64,000 nucleotides of DNA from Salvator merianae (Eukaryota > Chordata > Lepidosauria > Squamata > Teiidae): assembly GCA_003586115.2 (NCBI GenBank), contig QVOM02000034.1, positions 110,833,610 through 110,897,609 on the forward strand. The letters run 5' to 3'. Shown here in pieces: positions 11,500 to 23,445 of the stretch (positions within the stretch are counted from its first letter, which is position 1; each line of letters opens with the position of its first letter). The translations under genes were made by a program, and so were the position numbers. The notes under the pieces were generated by a model. It ran no database searches and was not told the DNA's origin. It saw only the letters and a program-made list of their open reading frames with translations.

Positions 11500-12080
11500 A
11501 GTCTCTTAGTCCTCTAAGATCTTGGATCCACAGAAGCGCCGCCACACTCAGTACAAGTCAGAAAAGCGCCTGCTTTCACTGCTTGCCGTAAAGTGCGCTT
11601 CGTCTGTGCCTGCTTATTTCTTTTCGTTTTGCGACGTTTTCGTGCCGTCACGGACGGAGATGGCCCAGCGTTCGCTGCCGGGCTGCTCTGGATATGAAAG
11701 AAGAAAGTGTGGATGGTGACTTTCCTGCTAAGGTGGCGGCCGTTCCTCAGCATGAGCACCTGGGCATCCGGGAAGGGGTTGGACGTGCCCACGGTCCCCC
11801 TTTCCAATGGCTTAAACATTCCCGTGTTGGGGCTTGGTAAGTGGAGGGGACAACTTTCGTCCTGGTTTACGGCAGCTCCCCCAAAGCAACCAACAGCAGC
11901 TACACTAATAGTACTGTAATAAAAGGTAACGCAAATGCATGCACATTTTCATTTCCCTAGCATTCTCCGTGCCCGTTCGTCCTCCTCCCACGGGTTTCAC
12001 GGACCGCTTTGAGGCAGCGGCGCAGCAATTGGTGCCGCTTGGAGCGAGTAAACTTTGGTGGCGCCTGCGGGAGAAAAAGC
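11500..12080 (+). promoter_or_regulatory. CpG-rich promoter/first-exon region of the AKR gene
   Basis: CpG is dense here (GCGACGTTTTCGTGCCGTCA, GGCGGCCGTT, CAGCGTTCGCTGCCGG), in contrast to the depleted flanks. It surrounds the first coding exon at 11752-11836. Upstream ATGs, including one at 11660 whose frame stops near 11719, could act as upstream open frames. No TATA box stands out. Confidence 0.6.
11752..11836 (+). CDS. Aldo-keto reductase, coding exon 1
   Basis: This is the first coding exon of a cytosolic-looking NAD(P)H-dependent aldo-keto reductase. The 28 codons read MSTWASGKGLDVPTVPLSNG then LNIPVLGL, where PTVPLSNGLNIPVLGLG is the N-terminal beta-hairpin and first barrel strand of the AKR fold. 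The donor GTAAGT follows at 11837 and the exit is phase 1; the split glycine is completed by the exon at 50318. I chose the ATG at 11752 because it has A at -3. An in-frame ATG at 11713 would add 13 residues (MVTFLLRWRPFLS) but has a poor context. The exon lies in a CpG-rich region. DPH5 starts about 6 kb away on the opposite strand. Intron 1 is 38.5 kb. Confidence 0.85.
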
Positions 12081-12974
12081 ACCTTTCTCTCTCTTCCTTG
12101 ACGGGAAGAACACAATAGCAATAATAACCAGAAATCAGAGCATAATAACAGGACATTTCCTGCCCTCTTCGCCTGCCCTAGATCAGCTGACTCTGCATAA
12201 TCAGTCTCACATATGAAGCAGAAAGCTAGAATTAGGAACCTGGTGCCCTCTAGAAATTCTGGATTTTCTGTTAGTACAGGCAAAGATGTCCCTCAGGTTG
12301 AGCTCCACTCCTGGCGAGTACAAAAACAAGTGTTTCTTTGCAAATTCTGAGTGCCCCTGAAAGCTGTTCATTATTTATTTATTTGTGATGTTTCTAGACA
12401 ATCTTTTCTTCAAAGAACTCAAGAATGGTGCACGCTCTCCTCTCCTACAACAGCTATCCTCATATAACAAGCCTCTGATGTAAGCTAGGCTGAGAGGTGC
12501 TGAAGGTCGTGCAGATTCTAGCCCCAAACTCTACCGAGGTATTCTGCTGGCTCTCTTGAATTAATAGTTCCTGACTGATAGTGTTATAAAAATGCAGAAG
12601 AGCAATACTTTGAAGGCAACACATTAACTACCAGTTAATCTGTATACAATTCAATCTGTGCCACAAGTGATTTAAAAGAAAGCCCTTAGAAAGTGCAACA
12701 CAGGGCCTGCTATTTAGAGCATGCGGCTCCTATAAGGCACAAACAAGTTGCTCCGAGGAAAGAGCTACAGAACTTCAGCTTCAGCTTTTCCTCACACGTT
12801 CTGTGTTGGTGTTTTGCTCAGAAGGGAAAACTGGCAGAACTCTAAGGCAGTAGTGATTGGAGCCAATTGTAGATCAAGAGACAGAAGGCAAGGCAGCTAA
12901 AATGAAGAGATGCTGTGAGTCAGAATAGCTAGAGCTAATGATAAGTGGCTGTGTGCATCTGCCAAAAGCAACTC

Positions 12975-13055
12975 AAACTTAGCCGCCCTGGGACCCCTTG
13001 GTATAGGGCGGGGTAGAAATTGAAATTAAAGTAAAGTAAAAATTAAAGTAAAAAT
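12975..13055 (+). mobile_element. L2-type LINE 3' end fragment
   Basis: GCCGCCCTGGGACCCCTTGG, then TATAGGGCGGGGTAGAAAT and a short AAATTAAAGTAAAG-like tail, match the end of the copy at 22011-22421. Confidence 0.65.
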
Positions 13056-14057
13056 GGCTTGGAGGTGGCAGCGTGTAGATGCTAGTGTTCCCATCCCACC
13101 TCTAATCCACATTAAAGGCCAGGGAATGCATTTTGGAAGTGCAGTTTTTAGCCTTAAATGTGGATAAAGACATTTAAAGGTAAATGCTACCACCTCTAAG
13201 TTGCTTGTGAGCCCCCCCCTTTTTTGTACTGTGTGTGGATGCAGCCTATAAATCCCCATGAAAATTCACCCCACTTAGCATAGTGAATTATATACCTATT
13301 AACCAGCGCTGAATTTAAAACGAAGAAGAAAATGAGAATGCACCCAGCTAGCTCTGAACTACTGTGTATGGTAGGATAGTCTTTTCTTTTGCCTTAGGGC
13401 CCAGCTGGCCTGTCAACTGGGGTAGGGAGGAGATAAAGTGACTCATCACTTTTTCCTTCTTCCTCTTCTTTTCTTCCAGTAGAAAATACTTCACAGTGAA
13501 ATAGCCTTGATAAGCAGAGAGGAGACTTCACTGGGCAACATTTTAGGGGAGAGCAGCAGCGCTGATGGGAACAATTCACTTGGGAGCTGGAAGCCCTCTA
13601 TGGGTGGGGATTCCCTATCCACAGGGTATCTCTGGAGCACAAATCATATGCACTACCAGACACACACAGGTCTGAGAGTACCTCTGAAAGAGGGACTTTC
13701 CCATTATCTTATCCCACTTTAAAAAAGACACAATAATTTTTTTTGGCTCCTTACAGTGGGATGTGGTCACCTTTCCCATGGTTATTTGAAAAACTTGAGT
13801 ACAAGGTGGGCACAAGGGGGGGCATCTCTTGCAGAAGACTCAGACATGCTATGCAGAAACTGCCAGTGTGCCCCAAGTCCCTGTGCTTTGGATTACAACT
13901 TCAGCACAGCCGTTGGGTGTAGCAGGATTTGTTCTTCTGCAAGATTTGTAAGTAGCCATATTGGTCCACTAGAGAGTAAGAAATCAAAATCCCAGAGAAG
14001 GGAGAAAAGTAAGTCTCCCAAAACCATTGAAGATAAATGTTATAAAGCAGTATTCTC

Positions 14058-14135
14058 CCAAATGTATTTATTTATTTATACTTCTATCCTGCCCTATACG
14101 TGAAGGTCTCAAAGTAAATCACAATAAAATCACTG
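14058..14135 (-). mobile_element. L2-type LINE 3' end fragment (minus)
   Basis: TATTTATTTATACTTCTATC, CTGCCCTATACGTGAAGGTC and AAAGTAAATCACAATAAAAT form the inverse of the LINE end that carries a TTTAT-type tail. A similar piece is at 45285-45370. Confidence 0.4.
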
Positions 14136-14574
14136 TAAAACAGATTAAATAGATTATCTAGAACAGTAACAGTGCCTGCATGGGGAGGGAATCCTCTCAG
14201 CCAAAAACCAGGGTAAAGAGGTGTTTCTTACAAATAGAAGTACTGATTCCCTTGTTCCGTTAAAAACATAGGTTTACTTTAGTTCTACACTTTCAGAAGT
14301 TGTTTTTAAAGTCTTCTATAACTTGGGATGAATGAGTCACTGAGGCGAACCTTCTGCTTGGAAGCACAAGTGCAGTAATTCATGCAGTCATGCAATTTTA
14401 CACCTGGCAGCTTCCATGAAGATGAATAAGTCTGAACATGTGTTGAGTGGCTTTGAATGATTCACTTGTATGGTTTAGAGATGTAGACCTATCAGTTCAA
14501 AGGAAATGCCTCATTGCCTGGATTTGCACTTACTGGCCTAGGATGATATTACAGTACCATACTAGGCTAGAAAA

Positions 14575-15004
14575 GACCCAGTGCACTGGCAGCCATTTGA
14601 ACGTTGCATGCTGGAACAGCCCTGTACAGGGCCAGCAGCGCATGCGAGTGCAAGTGGCCCAGCCAGGGCAGGCCGGATCACCATGGCAGTGTGTGAGACA
14701 ACATCCGGTGCACACTTGTATGTTGCCGTGGCAATCAAAATGCAGTGTATGACTGAACAGCCACAGTTGCACCACAGTGCCCATTTGCCACGTCACACCC
14801 AAATGACAATCCTGGTAAGCGTCTGGATGGCTAAAAAACAGACCACAGTTGAATTGCTCTGGGACGGGGGGGGGCCTTCAACAACTTCTGGTGAGTTGTT
14901 GGGGCTCCCCAGTGCAGATGGTGTGATCCAGTGAGCAGCATGGAACGCTGTACCTTCAAAGTGCGAACAGACCCATCCACTCTACCACCAAAGTGCGACA
15001 GGCC
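14575..15004. mobile_element. Probable hAT-like MITE, family A (copy 2)
   Basis: It shares family A interior features (paired GCATGCTGGAACAGCC-like words, GC-rich CA/TG-rich middle) and ends in AAAGTGCGACAGGCCCAT, like the AAAGTACGAACAGGCCCC end at 28613. The left end is not sharply defined, so the limits are approximate. Confidence 0.35.
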
Positions 15005-15049
15005 CATCATGTCCTTCAAAGTGAGATCTATTAACACTCTCATTAGTTT

Positions 15050-18000
15050 CATTCAGGTAACAAGAAAGAACGTTTAGGTTTTCCCAGGCTTTCAATAATT
15101 TTTAACATTAACTTTTCCAATCCTTAATCAGTCTTGCCTTCACTGGCTGTTGAACAAATTGTTGCTGCCTTAGTTTGTTATGCATTTTTGTTTTTATTAT
15201 TACTATAAGATGTTTTTGTTTCTTAGTACTTGAGAGCATACATTTTTGTTTAAGCTGATATAAGCTTTGTAAATAATGTAACGTCAGGATGTGATTATAG
15301 GAAGAGAATATTTCCAAAGCTGGGCAGATATTTCTAGGTTCTAGACAGTTTATAAATTTAGTAAGCTATAGCTAAAGAAGATATGCCTATAGCTTGCAGA
15401 CTGCATCAAATGCTGGCCCTGTGATCCTTAAATCATTATTAAAAAAAATAAAATTTGGTTATTCTCATAGGGAAACGTTCAGAGAATGGAAGTTTGGATG
15501 ACTACATGGGCAGTTAGTCAGGCTATAGAAATGGTTTGCTGTATGTTCTTCTGGAGTTGAACCAGTGATACTATGTAATCCATGATGGTTTCTCATGTTG
15601 AGCTGTGGCAACCTTCATCTTCTTATGGCATGTATAACCCCCTGAAACCCCCCATGCTTTGTTTAAGGTTGGATAGGAAGCAAACACTTTAAATAGCATT
15701 TGAGGCAACCCCTGTGTCCTTGCAGGGATCTACAGCATTACCAAGATATTTTGTGAAAAATTTCCAAGCAGAAATTATTTTAGCACAGATCTGAAAAGAG
15801 ATGTTGGAGGCTAGGAGAATGGAAAGTTTAAGGTGCAAAATTTGCCTTTTTTTCTGGCAGCACCCGTATAACAGGTACAGATTCAATAGATGAAAAAAGG
15901 CTAGTAAAATATTGCATGTAACATGGCGGCAATATTAGATATTGATCTGTTAAGATTCATGGGTGTTCAATGCATTCATAAAAGTATAAACCTTTGTTTT
16001 CATTCTATTCCTATTATGCCAACAAAGCTGAAGCTGTTTCCAATTTATCAGTTCTACTACATTCTACAAGACCAAGGAGTTAGATAGCCTCGGTAGATTA
16101 ACAAAAGAACTGATAGCCTTACTAAGCTCTGTGACTGTGCATTAAATTTTGTTTCTCTCTTCCTCTGTAATATTATTTTCCACACTGAACGTGAATACTG
16201 AAAATTGTGGGGAGGGAGAAAGGATTTTGTTTTTACAGATCAAAATATGATGTCAGCTTTGTATTAGGAGTAATTAACACTTGAAGGACCTCTTCCTTCA
16301 TCAGTCAAGCATCATGGCAACTGTGTCACTAAAGATAACTGATGATAATGATGATGATAATTAGGCTTTATGTAGTGCATTTCAAGTGTACAAGGTACTT
16401 CATATGTATTGTTTGCATAATCTCCATATGGTGATTAACTCCAAATATGATAAGTCAAGAGACACTTTCATGTTCAACAGAAAAGGAAGGGGAATGTTTG
16501 AATCTGTCCTTGCATTTAATGGATAATGAACTGTATACCTGATTGTCTAACTACTAGGCTACATTATGATCCTGATTCAACACCACCCATATATTCAGTA
16601 GCAGCAGTACTTCTTTTAACAGCTAATATGTGGGAAATATAAGAAAAGTTTGGATGTAATCTGTGAAGTTCTTTTTTTTTTTTTTGGCCTGAGGGTTATT
16701 GTCCCTGCAGAAGTGCATGCAAAGCAACAATCACCATCAGAATTCTGACTGTAGGCTGGTCTGAAGCTAGTGGGTTATTTCAATGTCAGTTGGTTGTTCA
16801 CAGAATTCTGACTGTTGTGGCATGTTGGATGGTGCCAAACTATGTTCTGATCCATAGCTGATTGGAATGTTATTTGAGGTGAATAAAGACATCATGCGAA
16901 TAGGTGTGCCATCACCATCACCCCCAGTTTTGCTTCCTGTCACTGATAATAAAAGTGATCAAAAATGGGTGGAGCTACTGTACACTCCTGTGTGTACATT
17001 CATACTTCACATATGCAGATCAGCTAAAGAGGTCATCTTCCCTCCCTTCTGTTCAAATGATTAATTTGATTAATTTGTATCAGTATCAGAGCACAGGACA
17101 GCATAGGTAGGTTTAGACCACTGACTAACCTAGCAGATTTCTCCCCACACCTTTCTCCAGGTGCCTGCAGGTGCCTCCAACTTAATGTCATTGGGAACCA
17201 GAAAATATCTTGAGTTAGGCTACTAAATATGGGATGAGTCACTCCTGCTGTAAATAGTTTGAGATTAAATGAATTCAAGGACTATCTTTACTCTGTGCTT
17301 AGTAATCTATCTTGACTTTCAGACTTACTTTAGTGGTGGTTTTTATAGGAAGACATGCAGTCAGGTTATCAGGCACAGTAGTCCATGTTCTCCAGTTATG
17401 GTACTTGATTCCTAGTGAGATTTGGCAAGCTCTTTCCCTTAATTTCTAGTGGGTCTTAAACATCTCTATTTTCCCCGTCATGACCTTTGAGAGCTAAAGT
17501 AGGATCTTTGGTGCTCTTTTCCAGAAGTAGGTGGATTTTAAAACAAACAACATACAACTTGGGACTTCAGCTTGTATGTGTTTGTCATTGGAACTAAATA
17601 TGTTAATTTAAAAATAATTTCAATCTTAGATTTATGGTTCTGCATTATCTACTTTGGGCTGCAGTTTTACCTGGAAAAATGGGGCAAATTCCTCTTAAAT
17701 AAAGGAAATTGCTCTCTCGTAACTGCTCAGGCTTCTGAATTTTCCTTGTGAAGGCTGGAAATGTTTTGCATGTTATCAGTGGAGCAGAGCAAATAACATT
17801 TCTCCTTCTTACTGCATCCCTTTGAAAACTTGAGAATGGGATTATTTTGTTCATTGAACTGCAGTTAATGTTGTGGAAGAGTGATTTCTGGAGTAGAACA
17901 TTTTTTATTTGGTTTGGGACTGATCCCATTGTTTTAAGTGCTCCCCCCCAACAGCCATCAAAATGAGCTTCCTGGCCCTATGTCAGAACCCTATGTCCAG

Positions 18001-18900
18001 TGATGTCAGCAGAAGAAAATTCCACCGATAATAAAACACTCCCTGTTGAGGTTCTAAATACAATCTCAGATACTGCTGCCTCCTTTCCATTGGAGGAATC
18101 TGGAGCTTGAGGAAATGAAAAGGCATGGAGTTGGGTTTTATCTGTACCGTTTCTGGGGGTAGAAGTAATAAAAAGTTTGAGGCATTCAAATGATGTTAAG
18201 TGTTAATGGCGTTTTTAGCACTTGAGTATAATTTAGGAAGATTGGTGACTGAGCTTTTGGGGATGTTAATCCAGCATTGCTGATCTTTTTCCTGAGTCCC
18301 TGATTAGCATCCAAGGAACTCCAGGGTTCCAAAGGATGCAATTTGAAAGCCCCAGATTAATTAAAATCTGTAGAATATTTTGGCTTCTGGATACCTCCTT
18401 GAAAGAGGACCACATGTTGCTCTACCAACAGTCTCACTGCTAATAAGCATGAGGCCATCCCTTCCTGGTCTTTATAAAAGCTTCTATGACCTTGTAAAAC
18501 TTCTTTATAAAAGTGTCATTGTGGCATAATAGATAAAAACTGTTGGAAAAATAGTGCAGTAACTAGAACAGCTTTCTTAGTTGAATCAACTCTTTGAGGC
18601 CATACAGCACATTTTGGTTGAAAGCTGTGGTGGGAGGTGAGATACCGTACTTAGTAAATGGAATTTCCTAGGGCTCAACATTCAGTTGCTTACAAACTTT
18701 ACAAAAGCAATAGGTAGCAGCAAAGCTGTTCATAATGAAGCTGTAGTGGAACTTAATATATATAATACATGTTCCTAAATTACTATGCCTGGCTTTCCTG
18801 ATGTTAAAAAGATGCCTTTCTAAGTTTTTATAACGGCAAAAAAAGAAATTTTGCAAGAATGATTTGGGTTATAATGTCATAATTTTAAGCAAATTAAGTC
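15050..18900. other. Intron 1 segment with little recognisable content
   Basis: No exon is recognised. A faint MIR/L2-like core (TTCAAGTGTACAAGGTACTT near 16380) is followed by decayed sequence. A T-run lies at 16671-16685. The remainder appears to be old, diverged noncoding DNA. Confidence 0.4.
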
Positions 18901-18929
18901 TACAGAATAAAACTTGGCTGCAACAAGGG

Positions 18930-20425
18930 AGCTGGTGAATTCCATCCACATCAGGAACTGTGATGGAGCAATCCAAGATTGAAATTCCTGCTGAGTTTTA
19001 ACTGGGCGATTTTATTAACATTTTGTGACTAGCTGAATTTGAAGATGCTCTCTGCCTTCTCAAAAGGACCTCCCTGAATGCAGAAATGCCCCAGCAAGGC
19101 TCAGCTGCTGACATATTTGTGTGCAAGGTGCTAGAGAGAGTAGTGGCCATTCAACTGCAGGCATACTTGGAAGATACAGATTATTTGGAACCATTTCAAT
19201 CTGTCACTGAAACTGTCTTGGTTGCCATGGTCAATGAGTTATGTCAGAAGAAGACTGGGGGAGTAAGACCCTGCTGGCTCTCCCCCATGTCTCAGCAGCT
19301 TTTGATGCAATTTCTTTCTGCAAAGGCTTTGGAGTTGTAAGCAATACATTGTGCTGGTTCTACTCCTTTCCACAGTGAAAATATTAGAGGGTAATCATGG
19401 GAGATTTTTGTTTTAACAACTTGAGAACTATCTTGGGCAGTTCCTCAGAGGTCAGTCCTATCTCCTGAGCTCACAAACACTTCTGTGAAACTGTATGAAA
19501 AGGCTGTTAGGGGATTTGGAGAGGGGTGGCATCATTATGCTGATGACACCCAACTCTGTCACTCAGTTACATCCAGTTCAGGAGAGGAAGTATAGGTGCT
19601 TGACTCTTGCCTGAAATTGATGTGGATCAATAAATTGGAGTTGAATCCAGACAAGATGAAGGTACTGTGTGTCATAGGTTCCTGAGACCAGGAAATAGGG
19701 AGACATCCTGTTCTCGGTGGGCTTGCCCTCCTCTGAAAGGGGCAAGTGTACAAGCTGGGGGTACTCTTAGGTTCATCACTGCCAATTATAGCTCATTTGG
19801 TAGTCGAGTCTAGGAATGGTTACTTCAGTTCTGGCTGATTTGCCAGCTAGAGCCCTTTATGGACAGAGGTACTTTGGTCACTATAACCCATGCTCTAGTA
19901 ATTTCCAGACTAGACTACTGTGAACTGCTATCAGTAAGGCAGCCTTTAAAAATGGCTCAGATAACTGCAACTAGTATAGAATGTAGCAGAAGGCTAATGA
20001 TGGGCACTGCTGACCAAATTCGTATTAAATGAGTTGGCCCTGACTACCAATTTGCTACCAAGCTCAATTCAGAGTTTTAACTTTGATTAATAAAACTCTG
20101 AATGACTTTGGCCCCAGATACCTGAAGGTGTATCTCCTCATCTACAGACCTGACCTTGACCTGAGATTAACTAGTGATGCTGACTTGGAGGTGCCACCAC
20201 CTTCAGCAGCTGAAGAGTTGGGAACCCTTGACTGGGACTTCTCTATGATAGACCCTAGGTTGTGAAATGGCCTCTGTTCTGAGGTATGTCAAGCACCTTT
20301 CCTGTTTAAGTTCAGATAGTTGGTAAAAATGCAACTCTTCACCTGCACAAGCAGTTGAAGTGGCAGTTATCTTCTTCCTCCAGGTATTGTACTATTTTTA
20401 ATTGTTTTTAACTCTTGGGGTCTGA
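18930..20425 (+). mobile_element. L2/CR1-group LINE, long decayed RT copy
   Basis: This is a degenerate copy of a non-LTR reverse transcriptase. In order along the plus strand I read LERVVAIQLQAYLEDTDYLE and PFQS (about 19120-19200), the RT active-site block YADDTQLCHS (about 19531-19565), NKLELNPDKMKVLCV (about 19630-19675), and the later block LNDFGPRYLKVYLLIYRP (from about 20089). Frameshifts and stops separate the blocks. The family C MITE at 20445-20611 lies just past its 3' end. Related 3' portions lie at 22011-22421 and 35800-36625. Confidence 0.8.
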
Positions 20426-20444
20426 GAAATACAAGAGCTACTTA

Positions 20445-20611
20445 GGCCCTTTCTGTACTGGGCCTTATTTTGGGATATATTCTGGAACAGGGGCCTGTTG
20501 TCCACATGCTAGTGCCGATTATGACAGGGGACTATAGTCTGTATTTGCATGCAGATGGCAGGCCCTTATTCTGGGATATATCCCGGAATAAGGCCCAGTG
20601 CAGAAAGGGCC
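20445..20611. mobile_element. MITE, family C (long copy)
   Basis: The terminal inverted repeats are about 40 bp. The left end reads GGCCCTTTCTGTACTGGGCC then TTATTTTGGGATATATTC, and the right end is its inverse (GATATATCCCGGAATAAGGC, CCAGTGCAGAAAGGGCC). The interior has no coding capacity. A 70-bp version made almost only of the termini lies at 53426-53498. Target duplications are unclear. Confidence 0.75.
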
Positions 20612-20619
20612 CTATTTCT

Positions 20620-22000
20620 CCTTAATGCTACTTTGCTTACATAGTTTTATTAGCCTAGTTATTGTGATAGAGCAAGACTATCCACTACATGACTGTCTTT
20701 TGTAGAAGAATGTGGTTCATTCTGTATGCTGGAGGAGATGGTTCTGCTTTGAGTTGTTTGTATTAAGAGTAAATGGAATGTTTACCACTTCAGCTGCAAA
20801 AGATAGAAAAAGAAATGAGCTCCATATTATATCTCTGACTTGGGAGTGTGGTGGTTTCTTCCTTAGTTGCAGAGGTTCCTGAAAAAAATGCTTTGTTCCT
20901 TAAGGAATATAAGGCATTTGCAAAGCAGTTGTTGCCTCCATTACTTTTCAGCAGTTTTATTGATGCTTATTACTGCAATAATATCATGAAATGTAGATCT
21001 GTATATAAGGCCATCATGCAAAGTGGTATGTGGTGTCTCTTAGATAAATAATGTCTTAAGAGATGCTTGGTTTTGAAAAATGTAAAATGTTGACTCAAAG
21101 CAGTATTAAAAGCTTTTTTTTTAAGGAGAGGTATGCCTCAGTTGTCTCTTGATATTCATATAAAATTTGTAAGCATAAATAATCTGTTTGCAGTTATCTG
21201 CCATGATGAAAGAGGACCAGTTATGTGAGGCTTTATGGTAAAGAATTTTGGAAAGCATCTGGATGTAATGTAATAGGCTCAAAGTATAAGAAACAGATGG
21301 GCGAGCATTTTATCCAGGCAAGTTTCTACTGCCAGGAATTTGTGGATAGTTGAGCAATTCACACAATTACCTATATATATTTCACAATATATTGTATAAA
21401 ACACATAATCTAATAATAAAGCATACTTTGACCACATTTTAATCAATAAGAAAGTTCACAAGCACAGTTATTATTTTTAGTCTAATTTCAGTCAAAAATT
21501 ATTTTCAACTTCTAGTTTTTCTCCTTTAGGAATTAATTTTGGGGGGAAGAAAACTCTTAATTTTCAGCAAATACTCCTGATAACGTAGTTGTGCTCTAAA
21601 TTTTAATTCCCCAAAACATCATTTCATGTTTGCCTGACTGGTGCAGTAGTTCTGACTCTGAGCCTAATAGAGAATCATGGAAGGCACAGTGTGGATAAAA
21701 ATAAGTTCTGTAAGCTCACAATTGGAACATTGCTGATCCTTTTCAGATAGCAAATTTCTGTTTTGTAAATTTTAACCATTTCACGCACAACAAATTATGT
21801 TGCTGCTGTTCTGGGAGTTGTGGAGAGTGGATACCATTAGTCACCTTCACGCATTGACTCCATACTGGAATTTGTATCATCCTTCTCTGACGTGAGGGTT
21901 CTGTTCCAGCAAACTTACGCTTAAGAAGAATTTGTGTTACAGAAGCAGTAAATTTCAGTATAAATCTGAGGTTTAGAAGAACCATGGCAAAAAGTCTCCA
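20620..22000. other. Intron 1 segment, nothing recognised
   Basis: AT-rich DNA with short open frames and no motif that I can assign. Confidence 0.4.
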
Positions 22001-22002
22001 TT

Positions 22003-22421
22003 AACTTATCTTGTGGTTGATTGGCCCTAAGCGTCTTCTCCCATATCAACCTGCCTGTGCCTTAAGATCTGCAGATGAGGCCCTCCTGGTTGTATCACCA
22101 CCTTTAATAGCTAAAGGCCTGGGCACCCGGGATAGGGCCTTTTCAGTGGTGGCCCCCAAATTGTGGAACACTCTTCACTCTGAGGTGCGTCAAGCTTCTT
22201 CACTTTACATCTTTAGGAAAGCAATAAAGACACATCTATTTACCCTTGCCTTTGGCTAAAGGTACAGCTTTCCCTCCCTACTTTCAGACTACTGTTTTAT
22301 TGCGTGCCTTTTATGGCTTTTTTTTTTTGTTGTTGTTGTTGTTTTAATTGCTGTAACCCGCCCTGAGACCTTCGGGTATAGGGCGGGATAAAAATGCAAA
22401 TAAATAAATAAATAAATAAAT
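22003..22421 (+). mobile_element. L2-type LINE, C-terminal ORF end plus 3' tail
   Basis: The open frame at 22011-22259 contains GTRDRAFSVVAPKLWNTLHS and EVRQASSLYIFRKAIKTHLF, then TLAFG and a stop. This is the C-terminal block of L2-type LINEs (AFSVVAPKLWN.LP.E.R.A.S...F...LKT.LF). The 3' untranslated end carries CCGCCCTGAGACCTTCGGG and TATAGGGCGGGATAAAAAT, and the copy finishes in an (AAAT)n tail at 22398-22421. It is 5'-truncated and one of the better-preserved retrotransposon pieces in the window. Confidence 0.85.
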
Positions 22422-22469
22422 TACATTGACTTGAATGGGGAAGGGTTCTCAGTGCAGGTCAATGAAGAA

Positions 22470-22975
22470 AAGGGGCATAGCACAGCTGCCCCAGACAACT
22501 TCGACCATGGGAACAATGCCAGAGCACAAAAACACCCTGCTTAAACCTCTACCACGCAGATGCCAATCCAGATGTCCCCACCTAGAGAAAGTCTTTTATG
22601 GACTGCAGTGCAGAACACACAGATGATTGGCAAGATGCCACACACAGCCCATCCAGGCAAGAGCTTTATACTGAATGCAGTGCTGAACACACTGATGCCA
22701 CCAGGAATGCCAATTTCTCACATCCATAAAAGGATTTTTCACATTCTGCAGTGTTGAACGCACTGATGCCACAAGGAATGCTCGCCTCTTATATCCAGAA
22801 AAGGGGCTTTCACATTCTGAAAAACACAGATAGCAAGTTCTCCCACAACAGTGCACACTTTTTTAACATGTTGCACTAGTGAACTGCCACCCTCCACATA
22901 CTTCAAACACTCTGATGCCAAATAGAGTACTTGCCCACTCCTTCACACCCTGGACAGTTCAATGCCAAAATTTGG
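22470..22975. repeat. Minisatellite, ~71-bp unit, about 6-7 degenerate units
   Basis: The phrase GAACACACTGATGCCA and variants recur at about 22542, 22613, 22685 and 22756, which is a spacing of 71-72 bp. More decayed units are suggested near 22902 (AACACTCTGATGCCA) and 22961 (TTCAATGCCA). Between them CCACAAGGAATGC and CTTTCACATTCTG phrases also repeat. Open frames over it are by-products, because 71 is not a multiple of three. Confidence 0.7.
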
Positions 22976-23059
22976 GGGAAAACATTGTCCCCTGCCTTTG
23001 ATGTCTTCACACACAGGGCATGGGTACAGTGAAGGGGTTGGAGAGCCTGGAATCCCAAG

Positions 23060-23445
23060 AAATATTTTCCATGGGGGTTCCAAGGAAGCTCTCAGCAGCA
23101 GAGGAGATGGCTCCTATTCCATTTTGTCTGGGCAGCCAGGGGCAGCACATGGAGGAAGAAGCACCAGAGACTTGGCAAGAACCTTTTGGAACCTTGGAGG
23201 ATGGAACCCACTTGTGTTTAGTCCTGGGTGCTAGAGGAAGGTCTTGGAAGAAGGAGAATCACCAGTGAGTTGGCGCAACTGCATTTTCTTTAGGCTTGGA
23301 GGAAGACACCCCCTTGTGTTTGGATTTGATTGCTGGAGGTATGACTCAGGAAGGAGCACCACCAGGGAGTTGGCAAGACTGCCTTTTCTGGATCTTGGTG
23401 GAGGGCATTCGGCGGTGACTTGCAGCTAGAGGCAGCACCCAGATC
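23060..23445. repeat. Minisatellite, ~99-bp unit, at least 3 units
   Basis: The phrase ACCAGAGACTTGGCAAGAAC and its variants start at about 23163, 23261 and 23361, giving periods of 98 and 100 bp. Each unit also has a TTGGAGGA..G..ACCC.CTTGTGTTT block. The array lies only about 100 bp after the 71-bp array but has a different unit. The overlapping plus-strand frames (22962-23429) are not continuous across units and I do not call a gene. Confidence 0.65.

Noticed and set aside
22400..22980. CRISPR-like array
   Set aside because: Units of about 71 bp are degenerate along their whole length without constant repeats and unique spacers; the host is a vertebrate.
22962..23429. Plus-strand open frames suggesting a repeat protein
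   Set aside because: The underlying tandem unit alternates between 98 and 100 bp, so the frame shifts from unit to unit and the protein is not periodic.
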